DNA from: Prorocentrum cordatum
Lineage: Eukaryota > Sar > Dinophyceae > Prorocentrales > Prorocentraceae
Direction of reading: 5' to 3'
Assembly (NCBI GenBank): GCA_963575745.1
Contig: CAUYUJ010017988.1
Span: 138,059-202,058, forward strand
Length of the DNA: 64,000 nt
The notes below the pieces were generated by a model. The model saw only the letters and a list, made by a program, of their open reading frames with translations. It did not search any database and was not told where the DNA came from. A program made the position numbers and the translations under genes. Of this stretch, positions 21,669-30,978 are shown one piece after another (position 1 is the first letter of the stretch; every line of letters starts with the position of its first letter).

Positions 21669-24345
21669 CGAAGTCAAAAGTCGAGGGGGCGTCAACCCAC
21701 ACCTCGGACTCCATGGCGTCCAGTGTGCCCACCGTCTGCGCTGTCGTGAAGAAGACGAACATCTCGTTCAGCGCACTCGCGCCGAAGTTGAACGGCTGCA
21801 GAATGACATCCGAGAGCAACCCGAGGACGGATACGCTGCCGCCGAAGTCGGAGCCCATGTCGTAGATGCAGTAGAGCTTCTCCTGCGGCGACGCGCACGC
21901 AGCGTACGTTTGGCCAGACAGCGGGTAGTCGTCCAGCGTGTAGGTTATACCGTCTGTCACCTCGGTCCGCAGAGACCACACGTTGCTCTCGTCGTTCTGC
22001 TGCAGCGCGGTCGGAGGATTGTCGACGCTCATCTCGAAGTACACGACCGACATGGCGTACAGGATCATGGAGGCCTTGAAGGTCACGGCGCAGCCGATCG
22101 GGTCGAGACTGTTGGAGAACTGGAGCTCCTCCTTGGTGGAGTCACCTCCGAATCGGCCCTTCGTGTTGGGGACCTTGTCGTCGAAAACGGTGAGACCATC
22201 TGGGACAGTGCCTCCGAAGGTGTCGGTGGTAGCGCACGCGTACCCGAACGGGGAGATCACGGTCAGCTTCACGTCGCCCTGCTGGTTGGCGAACAAGTTC
22301 GCGCCACTCACCAGACGGACGTAGAGTTTGTTGTCTGTGTCCCCTCGGAAGGGCTTCGTATTAACAAGGGGATCGTCCGCAGTCACCAGGGACGCCGCGA
22401 CGATCTTCGGAGTCTTGTACACCTTGACGTTGTCGGACGTGGGCTGCCAGTCGTCTGGGGCCCCCGTTTCACTCTCCAACTCCGCGGAGAACCCCTGCGG
22501 AAAGAAACCGCCTGGAGGCAGGCTGAGACTACCGACCTTCATAAAGACCCCGCCCGAGGCCGACGTGATGTCGCCCATGACGTCTGGCAGCGTGATCCTC
22601 AGAGTGTTGAAGGGCAGGTCGTGGGGGATCTCCGGAGTGCCGCCCGCGACCGCCTCCGACTGGCAGGCGGGATTGCCACACACGCCCCCCGTGGCGGGCG
22701 CGGGGCACGCTCCCCCGTCGAACGCGACGAAGCAGGTCGCCGCGATGTTCCACTGCGTCAGTGGCCGCAGAAAGATGCGCACGACGGTGCGCGCCGTGAT
22801 CGGGCTGTCAACCTGCGGCCTCAGCTTGAAGGTGAACGCCTCGAACCCGTCGGTCAGCACGGTCTCGTCCGGAGCCAGGCAGTTCGCCGCGATCGGAGAC
22901 TGGCACCAGACCTCGTCGGCGTTGTAGTTGCCACAGTCCGCCTCGGTGACGCACTCCGTGCACGACAGCTCCTGGGAGGGGGTGCTGTCCGGGAAGTTCA
23001 GAGAGAAAGCGATGCAGAAGCTCTTCAGTCTCTTGAGTTCTGGGAAAATGGTCGCCCCTGTGTCGTCGACGTCGGCCACGATATCGAAGCCAACGTCCCC
23101 GTTCCACTGTGGGTCTTGTCCTACTACAGAAGTAACCAGCTCGTTTTCCTCGTCGCGCGGCGGCACACGGTAATCGGGCGATGGGACCAATCTTCCGAGC
23201 TCGACGACACCATCTGGCTCGGAAACTACATCGTCCATGGAGAACAAGAAGATCGGGAACTTCGTGTCCGTGAACACGGTTTCCACCTGCGCGTTCAATA
23301 CAATCATGTACTGGGTGTTCCTCTGGAGGTGGTTGCCCCTGCTGAACACAATGTGTAGCTCTGGCACATGCTCGGAGGCGTCATCGGCACTGTCGTCCAC
23401 CTTGTAGAAGCACCCCTCTGGCATCGGGAAGCCGTCAGAGCTCGAAGACCACAGCTCCAGGATCATCTGCCCACAGTAGGGCTGGTTGGCGGTGGACAAA
23501 TCGTTGTTCGTCCCCGTGACCACCTGTTGGCGGTTACGGTCCCTGAGACTCAGCGACTTCTCGTATACACCGTCGGCTTCTTCGGGCTGGAAGGCGATCA
23601 CCAACTGCATCTGCTTCGTGCTGTCCGAGTAGCCAGAGATGTCCCCAGTAGTGAATACCAGGAGCACTGGGGCACCGTCGAACTCTGAGAGCGGCTTGAC
23701 GGTTGTGAGTCCGATCTTGGCCTCGGGCATTTCAATCGGGTTCTTCGCCTGGATGATGCCCACCGGTCCAGCATAGTCGGTATAGGTCCCCGATGTCTGT
23801 ACAACGGGGGCCCAGCACACGACGTAGCCGCGGCCCTCTGGCGTGGGCCTGTCCCATTGGATCCGGAACTTCTCGAAGATCTGGGTGGAAGAGCGGGACC
23901 ATACGGTGTTGGAAACCTCGTCCAGGCCTGTCGGGAACTCCGCGGCTGGGAACGAGATCGGGATCACCACCTTGTGGCACGCCGCCTGCGTGGCCGTGGC
24001 TTCGCTGTCGCAGAGGACGTAGACTGTGTGCCAGTTGTTGTACATAGCCGAGATCTCGATGCTGAACGAGGAGGCGCTTAAGCTCGACAACTGCATTTGG
24101 TCGCCATCCACGAGGCCGTGCGTGGCACTGAAGCTGATCTCGGTCCCTGACGCATGGTAAACCATCGATGTGATGGAGGCCTCCTGGGTACCCGAATCGA
24201 GCATGACAGGTGCTCCAGACTCTCCCTGATGGTATACACGAGTTTCCGGGTCTCGGCTACCGCAGTCTGCCTCTAGGTCGTCGTAGCTTAATATGATCCG
24301 CCACCGTGCCCCATTGCACGCGGAGGCGTGGTAGAATACTGGGCG
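21669..24345 (-). CDS. Exon 2 of cysteine-rich secreted/surface protein
   Basis: A single open exon of about 892 codons, entered in phase 0 from RPVFYHASACNGARW and leaving in phase 1 at ...STFDFG|Q. No ATG is needed because it is internal. Sequence is uniformly protein-like, Ser/Thr/Asp-rich and beta-type, with scattered paired cysteines, for example GRGYVVCWAPV, CTECVTEADCG, EVWCQSPIAANC, GVCGNPACQSE and KLYCIYDMG. No membrane helix and no catalytic motif. Exon ends were chosen because they keep one frame through all three exons and match a duplicated exon edge at 34,647. The function is unknown; a structural or adhesive ectodomain is inferred from composition. A GC donor is proposed at 21,668; a GT donor at about 21,655 would add a few residues. 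Confidence 0.75.
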
Positions 24346-25631
24346 CTCTGGTAGGGCTTGCGAAACCTTCTAAGGGACCCCCCCTCTCATCACATGCACG
24401 GGCATGCATCGCCTCCTCCGCAAAAGATCCGCGCTCCCGAGGCCTCGATCCCTTGCAAAAATACTGGCATCCGCGCCCAGGAGGCCCCGATCACTCGTGT
24501 AAAAACTGCGGGCCCGTTCACCCGAGGCCGCGATACCCTGCTAAATACAATGGATCCGCGCTACCGAGTCCACGCTCCCTTATTAACATCTGTGGATCAT
24601 CTCTCCCACTCCAGAAACCCTGGCAAACATCAATGGATCCATCCAAGATGGTCGAGACAGGCAACCAAGGCCACCAAGATGGCCCAAGATACCTCCCAAA
24701 TGGCCCAAGATGGCCCCCAAGCGGCCCAAGATGGCCTCTAAACGGCTCAGGAGGCCCCTACGACGGCCCAAGAGAACCATGAGAAGACCTCCAGTAGGGC
24801 CCGATGGGGCCAACATCGTAAAAAGATTGGAGCATCTTCCCCTTTTGGACTTCCTTCAGCTCCAGACGGCCCGAGAAGCCTCCAAGATAGCCCCAAGAAG
24901 GCCCAAGAGAAGGCCCAAAAAAATTGCAAATAACCCTTCAAGATGGCCTCAAGGCAGCCCAACAGGGCCCGAAGAGGGCCCCTGGGCAACCAAAGACGGC
25001 GCCAAGAGAGCCCCAAGCTGGCCCCAGAAAGCCTCCAGAGGGACCCCAGACGGTCTCAGCGAATCCATTCAACGGCCCAAGACGGCCCCACGACGGCCGC
25101 GAGCCCCGAGAAGGCCAAGAGGCCCCAAGACGGTCCAGGGGGGCCTCAAATCGGCGAAAGAGGGCCCCAAGACGGCCCAAAGCAACCCATGGGACCCCTA
25201 AGACTGCCCCACAGGTGCCCTACAGCCCAAAAGACGGCTCAAGTGACCGCCATGGGAGCTGCTCAACAAGTGAAAACGAAAGGTGACACATGACGGCCGT
25301 CCTCTTCTTCACCCTCATCCTCATCCTCCTCGTCATAAGCAGCATTGTGATCATCACCGCCACTGCCGTACTCGTCATCAAACTCACCGTCACCACCATC
25401 ATCCTAATGTTCGTCATGTCCCTCGACCGCGTCAACGTTCCCCAATGTTGCCCCTCTCCTTATCATCATCTTGTTTCTCCCAATCATGGTCAAACTCATG
25501 TCCCTTACCGAAACCCACACGGCACGGGAAAAAAACATGTCACGTGTTATGGTGTTCACAAACACCGCTGTGCCGACTATGTTGTGTCACGCGTCACGGC
25601 TTCCTGCCAATCGCTACCCAAGATGCTGGGC
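24346..25631 (-). other. Intron 1 of the cysteine-rich gene, about 1.3 kb
   Basis: Proposed GC donor (GTGCTG|GCCCAG at 25,631) and AG acceptor (CCAGAG|CGCCCA at 24,346), phase 0 at both ends. From acceptor to donor it contains about four 42-bp units around GATCCGCGC and CGAGGCC (24,420-24,590), a GGCC-CAAGA minisatellite (24,650-25,220) and a TCATC-rich tract (25,290-25,480). The same three parts in the same order fill a homologous intron at 34,648-36,602. Confidence 0.6.
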
Positions 25632-27749
25632 CAGCACAGTGGCGGGTGTTGCCGCAGGCGGCAAAATAACTCGATTATCCGTAGAGAGCGCATAACCGTT
25701 AACAGTGAGGTCGAAGGTCACCCCCGTGTACTTGGTCCACACCTGTCCGCCCGCGGGGCCAGCGATCAGCTGGCGCCCGAACACAGCCCAGTTGGTGGCC
25801 TCTTGGCAGTTGGAGTCGCAGTAACAGAACGCGTACCAGCCTGATTTCCCCAGCTTGATGTTCGGCTTGCAATTTACCTCATCCAGCGGGTAAGCGGCGC
25901 AGATTTGTCCGTACACCTGACCCACTGGCTTGCTCTCGTCGTTCAGGAGCGTCGCGGAGGGCGCGGTGTAGTCTACGGTGCCAGACACCAACTGGTGTCC
26001 AGAGAGCTCGTTGGGCTGCTCCGTAGTCAGGCACGAACTGCCATCGATGAAGGCACCCTCGCCGTCGGCGAGGATCTTCAGCTCGCGCGCCGAGTCGCCG
26101 TCCGCTTCCGTGCTCCAGCTGCCTGCCGCGACGTCGCCCGCCTGCGTCACCCCGTTGCCCTTCAGGACGACGTAGTACTCCGTGTTGACGGAGGCCGTCG
26201 TGGGCCCTGACCCCGCCACGTCGAGGCTGAAGAACGCCGACACCGAGACAACGGTGACGGTGCCCGCCTTGAACCAGTACTGGCTGTTGAGGCAATTCCT
26301 GTCACAGTAGCAGATGTCGTACTCCTGCGACATCATGACATCGTTCTGATAGCTGGCAGCAATCTGCACAGAATTAAAGGTCGGAACCTTCGGCCCTAAT
26401 CTCTCGGGCACGTCATTACACACCACCGCGCTCTCGCAGTTGGCTGGGGCTACGTGGCCGCCGAAGACCTTGGCGCCCACGATCTCGGTTTTCGCCTGGC
26501 TGAGATACTGGCAGCCCGCGTCACCGTCGTAGTAAGGTAAATCGGTGGCGGCATCCCGGCGAACAATCTTGTAGCGCGCCTCGTCTGTGTCAATGCAGCC
26601 TCCAGGGGTAGTCCCATCGCTACCGCAGTGAAAAGCGAGGTTCACTCGCAGCGTTGGGTAAACTGTCACCTCCGTGCTATCCATCGGCAATACCTTGATA
26701 GTGACCAGGTTGCCGATGAACTGCGGGAAGTCGGCAGGCGAACTCGAGTAGCAAGCTCCATCCACAACCCCGTCCTCGTCCGAGTCGGCGTCGCTTCCAG
26801 CTCCGTTCGCGTCGTAGCCAACGCAGTAGCAAAGCTTCCAGACCCCTAGGGACGTGCCCGTGAGCTTTCTGCCGAAGTTGTGCACCTCGTACCCATCGAA
26901 GTAGCTAACCTCCGAGACTAAGTTCATGAAGGGAAAGACTCCACCAGAGCCGCACGTTTCCGTGGAGTCTGCGAGCATCAGACGGGACATCGAGTACTGG
27001 GGGGGATCCCCAAGCCCCATGCCCTCGACCTTGCCTCTGCACTGACAACTCTCGATTGACGCGTCGCTCAAGCAATCGTCCTGCTCCAGGTTGGACAGCG
27101 TGCACCAGAAGTTGAGACCGTCTGACAGCGGCTCTGGCCCATACACAATGATCTTGGGCACCAACTCCTCCCACCCGGCCCCCGTGTTGTAGCACAAGCG
27201 GAATTCACCTCCGTAGGGAAATGAAACGTCCTCGAACTCAACATTCGCATCCTCCACAGTCGACTCCACTGGGGAGGTCTCCCCGTCGAAGGGACTGAAC
27301 GTGTCGACTAGCGGAATCCCTGAGTACTCCGTGACCTCCTCACAGGACTGCAGGGTGGCTTGCAGGTCGTAGGGCACGAGCTTGGCGACGGGCAAGCCCC
27401 CCCCCACCAGCAGCAGCCCCGAGTCGGCCCGGATGACGAACGTCGTGTAAGTCACTCCCGCCCGGACCCGAACCTCGGTGGCGCTCTCCGCGACGTCCTC
27501 CAGGCTGTCCTCCAGCTGGGCGGTGAGAGCGAACCGCACGTTCACTGCCGAAGCCCGCCTCGCCGGCGCCGTGCCGCCCGCCAGCGACCTCTGCACTCGC
27601 CCTGGGCCGCTGCCGTTCGCGGGGGCGCCGCCGCACAGCGCGGGCAGCGCCGCGGCCACCAGGCCGAGCAGCGGCGCCACGCGCCCAGGCCCGCGCCGTG
27701 CGGCGGCCGGCGCGGCGCCGGCTCCGGGCGCAAACGCGCCTGCAGCCAT
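25632..27749 (-). CDS. Exon 1 of cysteine-rich secreted/surface protein
   Basis: 706 codons from ATG at 27,749, with no in-frame upstream start. Residues 1-43 form an Arg-bearing N region and a hydrophobic core (RVAPLLGLVAAALPALCGG), a typical signal peptide. The mature part carries repeated modules centred on an aromatic-x-x-CYC motif: FRLCYNTG (about 183), WKLCYCVGYDANGAG (about 304), YDICYCDRNC (about 477) and WYAFCYCDSNC (about 638). Each is followed by a beta-type stretch such as WFKAGTVTVVS. I associate such modules with very large dinoflagellate surface proteins; the function is unknown. Extracellular Asp/Gly loops could bind calcium (DADSDEDGVVDG), which is inference. The exon ends in phase 0 before intron 1. 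It is the most secure coding feature in the window. Confidence 0.82.
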
Positions 27750-27870
27750 GGCCCGCGCCGCACCCGTCGATGACCCCCAGAACGTGTGCCAGCTCCAACG
27801 CGTGCTTGTCCATCGAGGCCCTTCGACACGACGCCGGCGACGTCAGAATCTACCGGTTGGGCTGAAGGGG
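27750..27870 (-). promoter_or_regulatory. Candidate 5' leader and trans-splice acceptor
   Basis: A pyrimidine run ending in an AG (TTACCCCCTTCAG, AG at 27,862-27,863) lies about 112 bases before the start codon. If this is a dinoflagellate, it is a plausible site for spliced-leader addition. A GTAAGT at about 27,897 upstream could instead mark a conventional first-exon donor. A CA dinucleotide run sits between them. Confidence 0.3.
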
Positions 27871-27917
27871 GTAACACACACACACACACTGAGCTAACTT
27901 ACCAGCCTGGAACATAT

Positions 27918-28298
27918 CCCTATCCCTAAGCTGGGCATCGCCTCATCACGATGCCAATCTTGGGGGTTCCCTCAGTTTTTCAGGGCGCATCCCTAAGATT
28001 GTCATCGCCTTTGGGCGTGTCAATCTTTAGAGGCCTCCCAGATGGGGTCGGAGTAGATGGGGTCGAAGGATCGCGCCGCATCGCCGATACATCGACGATG
28101 CATCGGCGATGTATCGGCGATGCATCGGGGATGCACTGGCGACGCATCGTCGACGTCGGCGATGCATCGGCGATGCCGACGCGGAGCAAATCGGGCTCCA
28201 CATCGACCCGCATCGCCGATGCATCGGCGATGCGGAGCGATCCTCCGACCCCATCTACTCCGGCCCCATCGAGAAGGCCTAGAATCTTAGGGATAGGG
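27918..28298. mobile_element. Fold-back element upstream of the gene
   Basis: A 250-bp imperfect palindrome spans 28,031-28,280: AGGCCT, GATGGGGTCGGAGTAGATGG, GGATCGC and GCATCGCCGAT on the left are all repeated in inverse on the right. Its centre is a run of CGATGCATCGGCGATG words. An outer pair, CCCTATCCCTAAG (27,918) and CTTAGGGATAGGG (28,286-28,298), brackets it. No open frame of substance. A MITE-like element about 170 bases upstream of the start codon. Confidence 0.8.
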
Positions 28299-28520
28299 AC
28301 AAGTTCGAGGCCGGTGACTAACACACGTGCTGAGGATCGTCGAAGCCGCGGGCCCGTCGCGGCGGTCAGCCCGGCGCGCGGGGCGCGCAGGGCCGCGCGC
28401 CCGCTGCTCGCAGGCTGCGCCGGGGCGCCTCGCGGTAGGCCTGCGGGCGGCGGCGGCCCAGGCCCTCGCGGGCTGTGAGAAGAGCACGACGGGGAACGTC
28501 TCGCTGTAAAACAGGGCTAG

Positions 28521-28665
28521 GATCGGGATAAATCGCTCCAGAGCGTTCCGGAGCGCTCTCAGAGCGTTCCAGAACGCTCTGGAGCGGCCGCGGCGCCCAA
28601 TACATCCTCCAAACCCGCCGATTCTCAGAGATTTCGAGTTATCCCGATCCGACTTTATCCCGATC
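28521..28665. mobile_element. Small nested hairpin element
   Basis: Outer GATCGGGATAA (28,521-28,531) is repeated in inverse at 28,639-28,649 and again at 28,655-28,665. Inside, GCTCCAGAGCGTTC (28,535-28,548) and GAACGCTCTGGAGC (28,572-28,585) form a perfect stem enclosing further GAGCGCTC words. Confidence 0.75.
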
Positions 28666-28749
28666 TTCGCGTCGTTTTGGGCTGTGCTCGGCCTCCGGGG
28701 GCCCTTCCCGGCGGCCGAATCTTCTGACCCGCGTCCATCCAGACCCCAG

Positions 28750-28930
28750 GTCAGCAGGAAGCCAGAAAACCGCAACGCGGGAAAAAAAACTGCAACCCTG
28801 ATTTCGCAAACCCAGGTCAGCCAATATGCACGGCCGCCTCGCGGCCACGAGAGGCTCGCTAACCCGGGTCAGCCAGAGGGGGTCTTCGCAGGATCCTGCA
28901 GGATCAGGTGCACTGGCTGACCCCCGTTTG
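28750..28930. repeat. GGTCAGC repeats with inverted end
   Basis: CCAGGTCAGC occurs at about 28,746 and 28,810, GGGTCAGCCAG at about 28,866 and its inverse CTGGCTGACCC at about 28,913. Function unknown. Confidence 0.5.
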
Positions 28931-28996
28931 CATTAACCCCCTTCTCGAGGCTCCCGAAAAACGAGTCGGGATCAAAAACCAGTCCCGGGGAAAGAT

Positions 28997-29049
28997 CCAG
29001 ACCTCTGGGGGTCGACGCCGTGAAAAAAATCACGACGTCGAGGGTCTGG
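28997..29049. repeat. Hairpin with A-rich loop
   Basis: CCAGACC ... GTCGACG-CCGTGA, an A7 loop, then TCACG-ACGTCGA ... GGTCTGG: a near-perfect stem of about 22 pairs. No T tract follows, so a terminator role is not supported. Confidence 0.7.
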
Positions 29050-29068
29050 GCCTGGGGGGCGCCAGCCG

Positions 29069-29345
29069 TACAGTCAGCCTTGATTAGTAGGTCGACTCTG
29101 CCAAGTCAAGGGTACCCTCCTGAATCGGTGCACACGCCCTCCTGGCCAGGTCAAGAGGGTGCACGCGCCGATTCCGAGTGTATGATCGGCCTGATTGCAC
29201 AGTCGGGCTTGATTGAAGAGGATACGCCAGAGGACACACGACCCTTCCGAGGGCTAGATTGCCAAAGGAATGCAAAAGGCACGGGTCTCGAAAGACAGGA
29301 CAAAAGAGTACCCTGGACTTGGCAGGGTCGGCCTGCTACTGCATA
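29069..29345. mobile_element. Diverged relative of the 12-kb inverted-repeat element
   Basis: TACAGTCAGCCTTGATTAG, GGTCGACTCTGCCAAGTC and AAGGGTACCC on the left match the inverse of ACTTGGCAGGGTCGGCC and GAGTACCCTGG on the right. The same blocks form the arms of the element at 12,097-12,859. Internal CACAGTCGGGCTTGATT at about 29,199 is a further terminal-type word. Confidence 0.6.
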
Positions 29346-29536
29346 GGTTGCGTCCCGCCAGACAGCGTGGACCACAAGGACTGGCCAGATGCAGCACCAA
29401 ACTCAAGGACGCCGCGTGCTGCGGAGGGGGAGACGGGCAGAGAGGACAAAGGGCGAAGGGGATCGGAGAGGGCCAAGGGTGGAGAGGACCAGAGAGGGCA
29501 AGAGGCGGGAAAGAGGAGGGAGATAGACCCAAGCTA

Positions 29537-29601
29537 GGTGCGCACGCGCCATATCTGACATCCGATCCCTCCCTCCCATCCCTTCCCATTGCGCTGATTT
29601 A
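29537..29601 (+). repeat. Dispersed 65-bp motif, copy 1
   Basis: GTGCGCACGCGCCATATCTG followed by ACATCCGATCCCTCC and ATTGCGCTGA, closely matched at 33,660-33,721. Surroundings differ, so probably an element end. Confidence 0.55.
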
Positions 29602-29699
29602 TTCACTATCCGCGGACGCGTGTCACATCCGACCAGGAACTCCACCACGCGTCATGCGCCGTCGGAAAAGGAAACTTGTGAAACATGTGCGATCTATCA

Positions 29700-29995
29700 G
29701 ACCTCTGTGGCCTGTGGGGCCTATGGGAGCTGCGGGACCTGTGGGACCTGTGGAACCTGTGGGAACTGCGGGGCCTGTAGAACTGAAGGACCTGTGAGAC
29801 CTGCGGGACCTATGGGACCTGTGCCATCAGCGGGACTTGTGGGACATGTGGGACCTGGGGGACCTCTGTGAGACCTGTGAACATGCAACACCTCTGGGAC
29901 CTGTGGGACCTGCGGGATCTGTCGGACCTAGAAGACCTGTGGGGCACGCGAGACCTGCGACACCTGTGGGACCCGGTCCTGCGAGACCTGTGGGA
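29700..29995. repeat. 9-bp (GGGACCTGT)n minisatellite
   Basis: About 30 units of GGGACCTGT/GGGGCCTGT-type nonamers. Because the unit is three codons, some frames read as Gly-Pro-Val repeats that mimic collagen. Confidence 0.85.
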
Positions 29996-30289
29996 TTTAG
30001 AAATGAAGGGGCCCTGGGACACACAAATAAATACACACAAATAACAGGATTACCCATATTCCGCAATATTTTCTGGGTTTTTTGCCTTCCCCCCCACATC
30101 CCATATTTTCCCATACTCTCCTGGGAATCGACGATTAATTGTGTCTGTGTGATTTTTCCCCTCCTGACTTCTGACCGACGGGAGCACAGCGCCGGCCCGA
30201 AAGAGAGGCTCACACTTCGGCCGGAACACTGTTTTAAGGACTGAACGCAATCACGTGGCAAAAAAAACATGAGGCTAACTGCTAGCCAC

Positions 30290-30944
30290 GGTGGACCAAA
30301 AACACGGCGCATCTAGCAAGATATGCGGTGCTATCTATGTGATGCAATCTATGTGGTGCAATCCACTCTGCTGCACTCGAAGTCGTCGTCTCCACTGCTC
30401 GCGCAAACATCCCACCCACCCACCCGCAACTTGGTTTGCCAAACCTGTAAAGACCGACTACGACGACACCGACGACAACGACTAGGACGACACCGACGAC
30501 GTCTCCGACGACTTCGACGACGACAACGACGCCGACGCCGACGACGACGAAGACGACGACGACGACGCCAACGAAGGCGACGACGAGGGAGGAGGAAGGA
30601 CGACGGCGCCAACGACGACAACGACGACAACGACGAGGGAGGAGGGAGGACGGCGACGACGCGAACGACGACGAAGGAGGAAGGACGGCGACGCCGCCGA
30701 CGACAACGACGAGGGAGGAGGGAAGACGACGACGACAACGACGACGACGACGGCAACGAAATAGAAGGGACGACGACGAGATGCCGACGACGGACGACGA
30801 CGAAGACGACGTGGGAGGAGGAGGAAGGACGACCACGGCGACAACGACGACCGAAACGACCACGACGCCAAAGAGGACGACGACGACGAACACGAGAAAA
30901 GACAGAAACGTAGGCGACGACGACGACGACACGGGAGGAGGGAG

Positions 30945-30978
<34 letters not shown>

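Noticed and set aside
21649-23358. 569-codon plus-strand frame opposite exon 2
   Set aside because: Antisense shadow: the minus-strand frame is longer, keeps phase with the neighbouring exons and has paired cysteines and beta-type composition, whereas the plus frame is Arg/Glu/Val-biased.
28997-29049. Intrinsic terminator
   Set aside because: Strong stem but no following T tract, and the setting is eukaryotic.
29270-30244. Collagen-like Gly-Pro-Val repeats on the plus strand
   Set aside because: Caused by the 9-bp minisatellite; there is no signal peptide or conserved flanking domain, and the frame changes between blocks.
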